From an uncultured Muribaculaceae bacterium (GTDB taxonomy: Bacteria > Bacteroidota > Bacteroidia > Bacteroidales > Muribaculaceae), in the NCBI GenBank assembly GCA_910584365.1, contig CAJUAF010000002.1, positions 124,001 through 188,000 on the forward strand: 64,000 nt of DNA. Reading direction: 5' to 3'. Positions 18,787 to 27,865 of the stretch are shown piece after piece. Position numbers and translations under genes: made by a program. The number at the start of each line of letters is the position of its first letter. Position 1 is the first letter of the stretch. The notes under the pieces are model-generated. The model did not search any database. It was not told the DNA's origin and worked only from the letters and a program-made list of their open reading frames with translations.

Positions 18787-20262
18787 TCAGGCGAATACGG
18801 AGGATGTCAGCGGGTCGAAAGCGGTATAATCCGGAACTTTCCCGTCTGCGTCGGGTTTTACTGAGGCCAGTGACTCGATAAGTTTGGCCGTAAGCGTTAT
18901 GCCCCGCCATCTGAGGGTTTCCTCTATGTCGCGGGGCTGTTCTTTGCGCGCACAGATCGCGCGGCACAGCTGTATGGCCTCGTCGAAATGACCGATGCGC
19001 AGATATGCGGCCGCCAGCAGGAGATAGTCGGTCGGAGTGAAAAATCCCGGTCGCCGGCAAGGACCGTCGGGAGCGGTCGACAGTTCGATAAACACTTCGA
19101 TGAAACGCTCGAAGCGTCCTGCGTCGTACAGGCAGTAGAGAAAGAAATTCTGACGCTCTCTGAAGCCGAATTTCCGGTAGTAATAATCGAGTATCCTGAC
19201 GGCAAGCTGCAGTTTACCCTTGTCTATCAGATTGTAGGCTTTCTGTTGCCATTCCTTTTCGTCGCACTCCCTCTGCCGGAGACAGAAGTCCAGGTATTCT
19301 TCGAGATTGTCCGGTTCCAGTTCCATGATAGCCAGGAGGGGATCCGACGTATATATACCAGTTCCGTAGATATCCTTGTAGATGCCACAGGCGGCTTCTT
19401 TGTTGCCGTCGCGTGTATAGGCTTCCGCCAGGCCCTCGGCGGCTATCATGTTCGACGGGTCTTCCTCTACGGCTTGTTTCAGAAGTCCGATGGCCTCCTG
19501 TCGTTTCGCCGGCAACACAACCATGATCACGGCCCGTGTCAGCCGGGCGTTTTTATGCTCGGGATCTATGGCCACGGCATAGTCCACCGCAGCGAGAGCC
19601 TCTTCCGGATGTTCCAGGCTGAACTCGATGCGTGCCAGCAGCAGCCACGCCTCTATATTGAACGGTTCCAGCTTTGTCAGATCCTCGGCAATACGGCGTG
19701 CATCCTCCTTCATCTCTTCCTGGTCCTTGAGGATATCGGCAATCTCGAAAGCGAGGCCGTTCGGCTCTTCGGCAAGATACGTGAGGCGTCCGTAATATTT
19801 CGTCAGCAATTCAGGCCGGTTCATATCGCGGAGCAGATCCACGATTTTCAGCACTGTCTCGCAGTCGAGCGAGTCATATTTCTCAAGAATCTCCTTGAGA
19901 TATGGCTCGGGGTCCCCTTCAGGATAGCATTTGAGGCCCATTCTGAGTACATCCCATAGCGCCGAATCCTCTCTGCCGGTACGCATCAGCATATCCTCGG
20001 CCGCCGGCTGAGAGATATACGACAGAAAAAATCCCATGCGTTCATCGAAATCATGGTTCCGCGGGTAGAGGCGGGAGGCCGTCAGGAATACGAACATCTG
20101 TACCATTACGTCCCCTTCATCCTGGGCGTAATCGTAGATGTCGAGCAATTCGTTGAGTTCGTAATACTCTATAACAGCACCACTCTCTACCTCCGCCCGG
20201 AAGCGGAGATAGAGAGAGCGCATATAATCTTCTTCGTTTTTCTGCTGATCGTCGTTATACAT
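18787..20262 (-). CDS. Tetratricopeptide-repeat protein
   Basis: This 491-residue protein is composed of helical TPR-like repeats, clearest at about residues 190-310 (for example IEAWLLLARIEFSLEHPEEA, AVDYAVAIDPEHKNARLTRA). It has no signal peptide or membrane segment, so it is probably a cytoplasmic scaffold. Its start overlaps the 3' end of glnS by 8 bases, pointing to translational coupling in a two-gene operon. No specific function can be assigned. Confidence 0.8.
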   Translation of the reverse strand: MYNDDQQKNEEDYMRSLYLRFRAEVESGAVIEYYELNELLDIYDYAQDEGDVMVQMFVFLTASRLYPRNHDFDERMGFFLSYISQPAAEDMLMRTGREDSALWDVLRMGLKCYPEGDPEPYLKEILEKYDSLDCETVLKIVDLLRDMNRPELLTKYYGRLTYLAEEPNGLAFEIADILKDQEEMKEDARRIAEDLTKLEPFNIEAWLLLARIEFSLEHPEEALAAVDYAVAIDPEHKNARLTRAVIMVVLPAKRQEAIGLLKQAVEEDPSNMIAAEGLAEAYTRDGNKEAACGIYKDIYGTGIYTSDPLLAIMELEPDNLEEYLDFCLRQRECDEKEWQQKAYNLIDKGKLQLAVRILDYYYRKFGFRERQNFFLYCLYDAGRFERFIEVFIELSTAPDGPCRRPGFFTPTDYLLLAAAYLRIGHFDEAIQLCRAICARKEQPRDIEETLRWRGITLTAKLIESLASVKPDADGKVPDYTAFDPLTSSVFA

Positions 20263-21967
20263 TTTTCTTCTGTGCCTTCTCCCAGCTGTCTTTCAGGGCA
20301 ATCGTGCGGTTGAAAATAAGATTGCCGGGAGTGGAATCGGGGTCAGGAGTAAAATAGCCTATGCGCTGGAACTGGAACTTTTCTCCAGGACGGGCATTTT
20401 CGGCGATGAAAGGCTCTATCTTGATGCCTTCCGTCAGAGTCAGTGAATCCGGATTGAGCAGGTCGCGGAAATCCCCTTCTTCGGCCGATGGGTTCTCGAC
20501 ATTGAAGAGGCGGTCGTAGATACGTGCGGTGGCGTCTACGGCGTGGGGGGCCGATACCCAGTGCAGTGTTCCTTTGACTTTCCGGTTTGCTCCGGGGAGT
20601 CCGCTGCGGCTTTCTGGATCGTAGGTGCAGCGGAGTTCGGTTATGTTGCCCTCCGCATCCTTGATGACCTCCTCGCACTTGATGATGTACGCACCCTTGA
20701 GGCGTACTTCCGCACCGGGAGCGAGACGGAAGAATTTCTTGGGGGGATTCTCCATGAAATCATCACGCTCGATGTAAATCTCCCGCGAGAAAGGCATCTT
20801 GTGGGTTCCTGCCGCAGCGTCTTCGGGATTGTTTTCCATCTCTACGGTCTCCACCTGTCCCTCGGGGTAGTTGGTGAGGACCACTTTCAGCGGATTCATC
20901 ACGGCCATGCAACGGGTGGCGATGGCATTGAGGTCTTCGCGGACGGCGTGTTCGAGCAGCGACACGGAAATCATCGCTTCCTCTATTTTCGTATAACCGA
21001 TACGGTCTATGAAATTGCGTATGGCTTTGGCGGTGAATCCGCGGCGGCGCATACCGGAGATAGTCGGCATACGGGGATCGTCCCATCCGGCCACAAGACC
21101 TTCCTTGACAAGCTGGAGCAGTTTGCGCTTGCTCATTACCGTATAGGTCAGGTTGAGCCTGTTGAACTCAATCTGGCGCGGGCGGTAGGTGCCGTCGGTC
21201 AGGAAATCCACGAAGTAGTCGTAGAGCGGCCGGTGAGGCACGAACTCGAGAGTACAGATCGAATGGGTCACTCCTTCGAAGAAGTCGCTCTGACCGTGGG
21301 CGAAGTCATACATGGGATATACCTTCCATGTAGTACCTGTGCGGTGATGCGGCGTCTTGATTATGCGGTACATAATCGGGTCGCGGAAGTGCATATTGGA
21401 GGAAGCCATGTCGATTTTGGCGCGAAGTACCCTGGCGCCTTCCTCGAACTCTCCCTTGTTCATCCGTTCGAACAGGTCGAGATTCTCCTCCACCGAACGG
21501 TTTCTGTAAGGGCTGTCGGTACCGGGAGTCGTCGGAGTCCCTTTCTGGGCAGCGATCTCCTCGGATGTCTGGTCGTCGACGTATGCTTTACCTTCTTTAA
21601 TCATGCGCACGGCCAGATCATAAAGCTGCGGGAAGTAATCGGAAGCATAGCGTTCGTTTTCGCCCCAGTCAAAGCCGAGCCAGTGGATGTCCTCGCGGAT
21701 AGCGTCCACGTATTCGGTATCTTCCTTGATGGGATTGGTGTCGTCGAATCTCAGGAAGCACTTGCCCCCGAATTTCTCGGCGGCTCCGAAATCCATGCAG
21801 ATGGCTTTGGCATGGCCTATATGGAGATAACCGTTGGGTTCGGGCGGAAAACGGGTCTGAAGGCGTCCCGAATTAGCGCCGGCCTTGAGGTCGTCGACAA
21901 TTATCTGTTCTACAAAACTAAGTCCTTTCGATTCCGCGGACTTGTCAGCTTCGATTGTTTCAGCCAT
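20255..21967 (-). CDS. glnS: Glutaminyl-tRNA synthetase
   Basis: This 570-residue class I aminoacyl-tRNA synthetase charges tRNA-Gln directly. The HIGH motif is in FPPEPNGYLHIGHAKAI (about residues 41-57) and the KMSKS equivalent is VMSKRKL. The anticodon-binding beta-barrels occupy the C-terminal third. Bacteroidota commonly use GlnRS rather than the amidotransferase route. A -7 box lies about 33 bases upstream of the start. Confidence 0.96.
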   Translation of the reverse strand: MAETIEADKSAESKGLSFVEQIIVDDLKAGANSGRLQTRFPPEPNGYLHIGHAKAICMDFGAAEKFGGKCFLRFDDTNPIKEDTEYVDAIREDIHWLGFDWGENERYASDYFPQLYDLAVRMIKEGKAYVDDQTSEEIAAQKGTPTTPGTDSPYRNRSVEENLDLFERMNKGEFEEGARVLRAKIDMASSNMHFRDPIMYRIIKTPHHRTGTTWKVYPMYDFAHGQSDFFEGVTHSICTLEFVPHRPLYDYFVDFLTDGTYRPRQIEFNRLNLTYTVMSKRKLLQLVKEGLVAGWDDPRMPTISGMRRRGFTAKAIRNFIDRIGYTKIEEAMISVSLLEHAVREDLNAIATRCMAVMNPLKVVLTNYPEGQVETVEMENNPEDAAAGTHKMPFSREIYIERDDFMENPPKKFFRLAPGAEVRLKGAYIIKCEEVIKDAEGNITELRCTYDPESRSGLPGANRKVKGTLHWVSAPHAVDATARIYDRLFNVENPSAEEGDFRDLLNPDSLTLTEGIKIEPFIAENARPGEKFQFQRIGYFTPDPDSTPGNLIFNRTIALKDSWEKAQKKNV

Positions 21968-21999
21968 AACTTTGTGTTGGTTTACTTCTTTTTCGGCTG

Positions 22000-22007
22000 C
22001 AAATATA
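22000..22007 (-). promoter_or_regulatory. -7 element of the glnS promoter
   Basis: TATATTTG on the minus strand matches TAnnTTTG and lies 33 bases before the glnS ATG. I found no good -33 element at the usual distance. Confidence 0.5.
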
Positions 22008-22183
22008 GTGAGTTTTTTCCAAACCGGAGCTAAGCGGCAGTGAATTTTTCGCCTTTGCCGTTGTATTATTCAGCAATAATGTCGAAATTTGCAGGTCTTA
22101 AGTCGGTCAATTGATAATTCGGATTAATTTTGTTGACTGACTTGCAGATAAAACAGTAAGATAGCTTATAAATAACTTGAAAT

Positions 22184-22762
22184 ATGTTGCAGTTTGCTAC
22201 GAGTGAATCTTCCCGTTACGGAATTGCCGAAGAGGTTGGCATGGCCCTCGATGGAGGATGCAAGTGGATTCGGCTGACCGGTTCCCCTGACCGCGAGACG
22301 GTGAAATCCCTGATGCCCGGATGTGAAAGTGCCGGGGCTATTCTTGTCCTCGACGACAATGCCGATCTGGTCGACGAACTGAGAATCCACGGTCTTCATC
22401 TTACCTCATGGACGCGCGGAGAGGCTATCGCGGCCCGCGAGAAACTTGGTCCGCACGCCATTGTGGGAGTTTCGTGTCAGACGACGCGTCAGGCATTGGA
22501 ACTGAAAGGCCTTGATATAGATTATATGGTGGTTCCTGCTCCGGCAGACGCAGATCCGCTGGAATTTTACGCCGATTTCAGCAAGGAAGTGAGGGAGGCT
22601 GAAATAGCAATGCATCCGGTCGCCTCGGGAAATTTCCCCATTGTAATGCTCCCTTCGGTAATCGCCTCCGGGATGGCGGGGGTGGAGCTTTCTTCCGAAG
22701 TGCTGGAGGCGGAAGATCCTGTCGGATTTATCAAGACAGCCCTCGCATCCTTAGGACGCTGA
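22184..22762 (+). CDS. Thiamine-phosphate-synthase-like (ThiE/TenI) TIM-barrel protein
   Basis: This 192-residue protein has the ThiE/TenI barrel pattern: ALDGGCKWIRLTGSPDRE near the start, AILVLDDNADLVDE, and IHGLHLTSWT, the counterpart of the D-GVHLG loop. It ends with MLPSVIASGMAGVELSSEVL, the glycine-rich phosphate region. Several residues expected for full ThiE activity are altered, so it may be a TenI-like relative. No other thiamine genes are adjacent. A TAATTTTG -7 box at 22125-22132 may start its transcript. Confidence 0.7.
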   Translation: MLQFATSESSRYGIAEEVGMALDGGCKWIRLTGSPDRETVKSLMPGCESAGAILVLDDNADLVDELRIHGLHLTSWTRGEAIAAREKLGPHAIVGVSCQTTRQALELKGLDIDYMVVPAPADADPLEFYADFSKEVREAEIAMHPVASGNFPIVMLPSVIASGMAGVELSSEVLEAEDPVGFIKTALASLGR

Positions 22763-22810
22763 ACCATTATTACGTTAATCCGAAAGTCCTACATATATAA
22801 TCAGATAAAA

Positions 22811-23572
22811 ATGGATCTCAGTTTTATCGGAATCATCCCGGCCCGTTACGCGTCGACCCGTTTCGAGGGGAAGCCCCTGGCTGATCTCGGCGGAAAACCG
22901 GTTATCGAACACGTTTACCGCAAGGTTGCCTCGGTGCTTCCTGAAGTGGCTGTCGCCACGGATGATGAAAGAATATTCAATGCCGTAAAATCGTTCGGCG
23001 GTCAGGCGGTAATGACCTCTTCCGAACATCGTAGCGGCACCGACCGTTGCCTGGAGGCTTACGATAACCTCGGGAGCCAGGCAGATGTAGTTATCAATAT
23101 TCAGGGAGACGAGCCTTTTGTCTCTCCTGATCAGATACGTCAGATAATGGGTTGTTTTGACCATCCGTCCACAAGAATCGCTACTCTGGCCCTCCCCTTT
23201 CCGTCTACCGGAAATTATGAGGATTTGGCCAACCCCAATAAACCAAAGGTAGTGGTCGACGATGAAAGCAATGCTCTTCTTTTCAGCCGCTCGGTGATTC
23301 CATATATCAGAGGGGTGGAACCAGCAAAGTGGGCCGCCCGGGGGAAATATCTCACTCATATCGGGATGTACGCATTCCGTATCCCGACGCTCCGGGAAAT
23401 TACCAGGCTCCCTCAGTCGTCGCTTGAACTGGCCGAATCCCTGGAGCAGCTCAGATGGCTGCAGAACGGTTATGATATCAGAGTAGCCATGACGGACTGC
23501 GCCACTATCGGCATCGATACTCCCGCAGATCTCGAGGCGGCCCGGCTCTATCTTGAATCTCTCAACGGATAA
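22811..23572 (+). CDS. kdsB: CMP-KDO synthetase (3-deoxy-manno-octulosonate cytidylyltransferase)
   Basis: This 253-residue enzyme activates KDO with CTP for the lipopolysaccharide inner core. The nucleotide-binding start IIPARYASTRFEGKPLADL, the metal-binding NIQGDEPFV, and the middle signature HIGMYAFR are all present. Length is typical. It complements the lipid A operon 6 kb upstream. The M16 homologue starts only a few bases after its stop. Confidence 0.96.
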   Translation: MDLSFIGIIPARYASTRFEGKPLADLGGKPVIEHVYRKVASVLPEVAVATDDERIFNAVKSFGGQAVMTSSEHRSGTDRCLEAYDNLGSQADVVINIQGDEPFVSPDQIRQIMGCFDHPSTRIATLALPFPSTGNYEDLANPNKPKVVVDDESNALLFSRSVIPYIRGVEPAKWAARGKYLTHIGMYAFRIPTLREITRLPQSSLELAESLEQLRWLQNGYDIRVAMTDCATIGIDTPADLEAARLYLESLNG

Positions 23573-23577
23573 TAGTG

Positions 23578-24882
23578 ATGAAAGACACTGTTATCACGCC
23601 GGACAGGCGTATGCCCCCTCCGGTAACCGGTTTCCCGGATCTGTCGCTTCCCCCTTTCCGGGAATACAGGCTTGACAATGGAATCCGGATGAAAGTACTC
23701 GACTCAGGGGAGGAAGAAGTATGCCGGATAGCATTGATGTGGCCTCAGGGAGTACTTGACACGGATTCTCCTGAAGCTGTCGGCCTTATGGTGAATCTGC
23801 TTGCGGAAGGATGTGCCGGCATGAGCGGTAAGGAAATCAATGATCTCCTGGAGGAGAACGGAGCGTGGCTCAGAACGACATCCGCCCTGCACTCAACGCT
23901 GCTGGTAATGCAGACGCTGAACTCAGCCGCTCCGCGTGTGCTTCCCGTGCTTGCATCGGTTATCGGAGACGCCACCTTCCCCGAAGAAAGTTTTCTCAGC
24001 CTGCGTAACAAGACTGCCTCCGAAAAGGAGATGGCTACCAGGAAGCCTGCCTATCAGGCCACGGTGCTTGCCCGCAGAGGGTTCTACGGACCCGGACATC
24101 CGATGGCGCGTGAGATAACGGCGGAAAGTATCGGGGCGACTTCACGGGAAGCTGTCATCGAGGTTTACGATGCGATTCTGCGTGCGGTGCCTCCGGTGGT
24201 ATTTGTTTCCGGACGTGTTTCCGGGGAGCTGTTGGAGACGCTGTCCGCTTCGCTGGAACGCATACCTTTCGGAACCGGGAAAGGTGAACGCCGCGTCATA
24301 ATGCCCCCGGCTCTTTCGGAAAATCTCATTCTTACAAAGGATATGCCCGACTCCCTCCAGACCGGAGTCCGGATACAGATTCCTACGGTGTCGCCGGACC
24401 ATCCCGATTATGAGGCGCTGAGATTTGCCGTAGCGGCGCTCGGAGGTTATTTCGGAAGCAGATTGATGAGTAATATCCGGGAGGACAAAGGGTACACCTA
24501 CGGTATCAGCGCCGTCCTGACGGATCTTCCGGAAGGCTCCTGTGTGGTAATAGCCTGCGAATGTGACAACGCTTATTCCCGGGCGGTTCTTGAGGAAACC
24601 GATAGAGAAATCGGACGCCTTGCGTCTGTTCCTCCCGGTGAGGAAGAGATGGAGACAGTCAGAAACGTCCTTATATCGTCGATGGCTGGCATCCTGGACT
24701 CCCCGTTCTATATTTCGGGCTATGCGGAGCTGATGGAAAGCAACGGACTCCCGTCCGGGCGGTTTTCCCGTCAGTTCAGGGAAATAATCTCTATGACTCC
24801 CGAAAGAGTCGCGTACGCCGCGGCCCGGTATATCAGGGATGCGCGCCGCGTGGTAGCCCTTGCCGGAGGTAAGCCCGGTTAG
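23578..24882 (+). CDS. M16-family peptidase homologue, apparently non-catalytic
   Basis: This 434-residue protein has the two-domain M16 fold: an N-terminal domain from about residue 25 and a second domain with SNIREDKGYTYGISAVL, which aligns with the substrate-binding R/Y region. The zinc motif HxxEH is missing. At the expected place the sequence reads GLMVNLLAEGCAG instead of a GLAHFLEHMLFKG-like run, so both histidines are lost. It is likely a structural partner of an active M16 protein encoded elsewhere. I prefer the ATG at 23578 over the in-frame GTG just before it. Confidence 0.8.
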   Translation: MKDTVITPDRRMPPPVTGFPDLSLPPFREYRLDNGIRMKVLDSGEEEVCRIALMWPQGVLDTDSPEAVGLMVNLLAEGCAGMSGKEINDLLEENGAWLRTTSALHSTLLVMQTLNSAAPRVLPVLASVIGDATFPEESFLSLRNKTASEKEMATRKPAYQATVLARRGFYGPGHPMAREITAESIGATSREAVIEVYDAILRAVPPVVFVSGRVSGELLETLSASLERIPFGTGKGERRVIMPPALSENLILTKDMPDSLQTGVRIQIPTVSPDHPDYEALRFAVAALGGYFGSRLMSNIREDKGYTYGISAVLTDLPEGSCVVIACECDNAYSRAVLEETDREIGRLASVPPGEEEMETVRNVLISSMAGILDSPFYISGYAELMESNGLPSGRFSRQFREIISMTPERVAYAAARYIRDARRVVALAGGKPG

Positions 24883-24916
24883 ATAAATTTAACAATTAGA
24901 ATTGCATATTATTTTG

Positions 24917-24924
24917 TAACTTTG
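24917..24924 (+). promoter_or_regulatory. -7 element of the PPi-phosphofructokinase promoter
   Basis: TAACTTTG matches TAnnTTTG and lies 73 bases before the start codon. The -33 region is AT-rich without a clear TTTG. Confidence 0.55.
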
Positions 24925-24997
24925 TAGCGAAAGAAGTCCGTCCGGACTTCGATAATCCATCGAAAGACAATAAACTCAACTGATATTTCAAAAATCA

Positions 24998-26647
24998 ATG
25001 AAAAAAAGCGCTTTGCAGAAAGCACGTGCTGCTTACCAGCCCAAGCTCCCCATCGTGCTGACCGGTGCGGTTAAAGCCGTGGAAGGTCATCCCACCCAGT
25101 CCGTGGCTGACCAGGAGGAAATCAAGAACCTGTTCCCCAACACCTACGGTCTGCCCGAACTCAAATTCGAGAAAAACCCAACTCCCTCGGCTTCCAAGCC
25201 CGTAAACGTCGGCGTAATCCTCTCCGGAGGTCAGGCCCCCGGCGGCCACAACGTGATCAGCGGTCTTTTCGACGGTATCAGGAAGATTAACAAGGAATCC
25301 CGTCTTTATGGCTTCCTTATGGGCCCCGGCGGCTTCGTTGACCATCAGTATGTTGAACTGACTTCCGCTATTATCGACGAATTCCGCAATACAGGCGGCT
25401 TCGATATAATCGGTTCCGGCCGCACAAAGCTCGAGACAAAAGAACAGTTCGACAAAGGTCTTGAAATCCTCAAGGAACTCAATATTTCCGCTCTGGTAAT
25501 CATCGGCGGTGACGACTCCAACACCAACGCCGCGGTGCTTGCCGAATATTACAAGTCCATCAATGCCGGCGTGCAGGTTCTCGGCTGCCCCAAGACCATC
25601 GACGGTGACCTCAAGAATGACGTGATCGAGACCTCTTTCGGTTTCGACACCGCCACTAAGGTTTATTCCGAAGTTATCGGCAATATCCAGCGCGACTGTA
25701 ACTCGGCCAAGAAATACTGGCATTTCATCAAACTGATGGGCCGCTCCGCAAGCCATATCGCCCTGGAATGTGCCCTTCAGACCCAGCCCAACATCTGCAT
25801 CATCTCCGAGGAAGTGGAGGAAAAGGATATGTCGCTCCAGGATGTTGTCGACTACATCGCCGACATCGTAGCCAAGCGCGCCGCCAACGGCATGAACTTC
25901 GGCACCGTGCTGATTCCTGAGGGTCTTATCGAATTTATCCCCGCTGTAAAGCGTCTTATCGCCGAACTCAACGACCTCCTGGCCAAGAACGCCGAGGAAT
26001 TCGCCGGTGTCGCTCCCGAAAACCAGCGCGAATATATCATCAGCCATCTGTCTGCCGACAATGCCGCAGTCTATGAGTCGCTTCCCGCCGGCGTGGCCCG
26101 TCAGCTGAGTCTCGACCGCGACCCCCACGGCAACGTACAGGTTTCCCTTATCGAGACCGAGAAACTTCTCTCGGAAATGGTAGGCAAGCGCCTGGCCCAG
26201 TGGGCATCCGAAGGCAAATACAACGGCAAGTTCTCCGCACTCCATCATTTCTTCGGCTATGAAGGACGTTGCGCTGACCCCTCCAACTTTGATGCCGACT
26301 ACTGCTACGCTCTCGGCTACAACGCAGCCTGCCTGGTGAAAGCCGGAGTGACAGGTTATATGTCGTCGGTACGCAATCTTACCAAACCTTCCGTACAGTG
26401 GATCGCCGGCGGTATTCCCATCACCATGATGATGAACATGGAGCGTCGCCACGGCAAGATGAAGCCCGTTATTCAGAAAGCGCTTGTACGCCTTGATGGC
26501 GCGCCTTTCCAGAAATTTGCCGCCAAACGCGATGACTGGTCTGTAAACACAAGCTATATGTATCCCGGTCCTATCCAGTATTTCGGCCCTGCTGAAGTCT
26601 GCGACCAGCCTACCCTCACTCTGAAATACGAACACCAGGGTAAATAA
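24998..26647 (+). CDS. pfp: PPi-dependent phosphofructokinase, long type
   Basis: This 549-residue enzyme phosphorylates fructose-6-phosphate with pyrophosphate, a reversible glycolytic step. GGQAPGGHNVISGLFDG forms the phosphate-binding loop. The GGDDSN motif has the aspartate that marks PPi rather than ATP specificity. PKTIDGDL contains the catalytic aspartate. Length fits the long (beta-like) PFP clade, as in spirochaetes, plants and Bacteroidota. Codon bias is strong and the promoter and terminator are separate, consistent with high expression. Confidence 0.95.
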   Translation: MKKSALQKARAAYQPKLPIVLTGAVKAVEGHPTQSVADQEEIKNLFPNTYGLPELKFEKNPTPSASKPVNVGVILSGGQAPGGHNVISGLFDGIRKINKESRLYGFLMGPGGFVDHQYVELTSAIIDEFRNTGGFDIIGSGRTKLETKEQFDKGLEILKELNISALVIIGGDDSNTNAAVLAEYYKSINAGVQVLGCPKTIDGDLKNDVIETSFGFDTATKVYSEVIGNIQRDCNSAKKYWHFIKLMGRSASHIALECALQTQPNICIISEEVEEKDMSLQDVVDYIADIVAKRAANGMNFGTVLIPEGLIEFIPAVKRLIAELNDLLAKNAEEFAGVAPENQREYIISHLSADNAAVYESLPAGVARQLSLDRDPHGNVQVSLIETEKLLSEMVGKRLAQWASEGKYNGKFSALHHFFGYEGRCADPSNFDADYCYALGYNAACLVKAGVTGYMSSVRNLTKPSVQWIAGGIPITMMMNMERRHGKMKPVIQKALVRLDGAPFQKFAAKRDDWSVNTSYMYPGPIQYFGPAEVCDQPTLTLKYEHQGK

Positions 26648-26678
26648 TTCCGCAACCTTTTTAATAGCTTGCATAAAG

Positions 26679-26717
26679 AACGGGGCTGTCAGAGGATGAA
26701 CCTTTGGCAGTCCCGTT
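26679..26717 (+). terminator. Rho-independent terminator after pfp
   Basis: AACGGGGCTGTC pairs with GGCAGTCCCGTT with only two non-canonical positions. The sequence is T-rich afterwards. Confidence 0.75.
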
Positions 26718-26745
26718 TGTTTAATTTCATTATACAGTAAAAAGA

Positions 26746-27378
26746 ATGATCAAATTAAAACTCGGAGCCGCCTTAGCGGCGGTTATTATTACTATGACCT
26801 CCTGTTCATCAAAAGAAAACCGGGACGTAAACGGGAACGCTTCCGCAAACGATGCAGCCAATTCCGCAATTGAAAACATCATGTCGCGCACAAGTGTCAG
26901 AGAATATGCCCCCGATCGTAAAATCTCTCCGGATACGGTCGAGATTCTTCTCCGTGCCGCAATGGCCGCTCCTACTGCTGTAAACAAACAGCCCTGGGCT
27001 TACGTGGTTCTTGATACCCGTGAAGCGCTCGATTCACTGGCAGAGGTTCTTCCTTACGCGAAAATGCTTCGCCATGCCCCCCTGGCTATCGTTACCTGCG
27101 GCGATATGGAGCGTACTTTTGAAGCCGAAAGGGCCTATTGGATTCAGGATGTCTCGGCTTCGACCGAAAACCTACTCCTGGCCGCAAATGCGCTCGGACT
27201 CGGTGCTGTCTGGACGGGTGTCTATCCTACCGAAGAACGAGTAAAGGCGGTCTCCGAGCGCCTCGGACTGCCGGCTAATATAATTCCCCTGGCAGTAGTT
27301 CCCGTCGGATATCCTGCGAAAGAACATCAGCCTAAAGACAAATGGAATCCGTCGGTCATTCATTATAACCGCTGGTGA
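26746..27378 (+). CDS. Nitroreductase-family lipoprotein
   Basis: This 210-residue FMN-dependent oxidoreductase-like protein has MSRTSVREYAPDRKI, RAAMAAPTAVNKQPW and a C-terminal GYPAKE region, as in nitroreductases. It starts with a lipoprotein signal peptide (LAAVIITMTSC, cysteine at about residue 20) and a low-complexity spacer before the catalytic domain. It would therefore sit outside the cytoplasm, anchored to a membrane, which is unusual for a cytoplasmic NAD(P)H enzyme family. The substrate is unknown. Confidence 0.88.
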   Translation: MIKLKLGAALAAVIITMTSCSSKENRDVNGNASANDAANSAIENIMSRTSVREYAPDRKISPDTVEILLRAAMAAPTAVNKQPWAYVVLDTREALDSLAEVLPYAKMLRHAPLAIVTCGDMERTFEAERAYWIQDVSASTENLLLAANALGLGAVWTGVYPTEERVKAVSERLGLPANIIPLAVVPVGYPAKEHQPKDKWNPSVIHYNRW

Positions 27379-27411
27379 AAACATTATGACAGCACTTTAG
27401 CCATTCCGGCG

Positions 27412-27464
27412 AAAAAGCAAGCGATGTGCCGAAATTTCGAAATTCGACACATCGCCTGCTTTTT
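27412..27464. terminator. Bidirectional hairpin terminator
   Basis: A long stem pairs AAAAAGCA and GCGATGTG on the left with CACATCGC and TGCTTTTT on the right. It is flanked by A and T runs between convergent genes. Confidence 0.8.
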
Positions 27465-27482
27465 CGGACTACATAGGCAGTC

Positions 27483-27809
27483 TTATGCATTCTCGTGATT
27501 GCGGGGATTATTGTTCAGTGTGGTGGTACGTTCTTTTACCAGGTCGGGAGTAACCTTGTCTTTGTCAGCTTTATCAATTGCCGCGCCAGGGAAATTGTCG
27601 ACAGCCTGCTCGACTTTCCGGGCTCCGTGGCTGATATTGTCCGCCAGGTTTCTGACAGCGTCGATATTTACTTTTTTACCGATTTCCTCTGCCTTTTCCG
27701 CCGCAGTATGGGCCACATCGCCAACTTTCTCTTTGATATCGCTTATCTTTTCGCCCAGGCCTGAGAGCTTTTCTCCGGAGGCGAGATTTTTTAAATCATC
27801 AAGATTCAT
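27483..27809 (-). CDS. Small amphipathic-helix protein of unknown function
   Basis: This 108-residue protein is rich in lysine, glutamate, aspartate and alanine, without cysteine or membrane segment. Repeated helical stretches such as GEKISDIKEKVGDVAHTAAE and EEIGKKVNIDAVRNLADNI recall the YtxH/LEA-like or antitoxin-of-stress classes, but no family is certain. It lies between a terminator and engB and is transcribed in the same direction as engB, from 57 bp downstream. It could be a stress or envelope-associated helper, which is only a guess. Confidence 0.6.
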   Translation of the reverse strand: MNLDDLKNLASGEKLSGLGEKISDIKEKVGDVAHTAAEKAEEIGKKVNIDAVRNLADNISHGARKVEQAVDNFPGAAIDKADKDKVTPDLVKERTTTLNNNPRNHENA

Positions 27810-27865
27810 TACAGTTCTGTTTAAATGTTATTATACATTATAAACAGATGGCGATGTCCGATGGT

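Noticed and set aside
24995..26674. A 559-codon open frame antisense to the whole pfp gene
   Set aside because: Strong codon bias and high GC at third positions of pfp keep the opposite strand open. The sense strand encodes a textbook PPi-phosphofructokinase.
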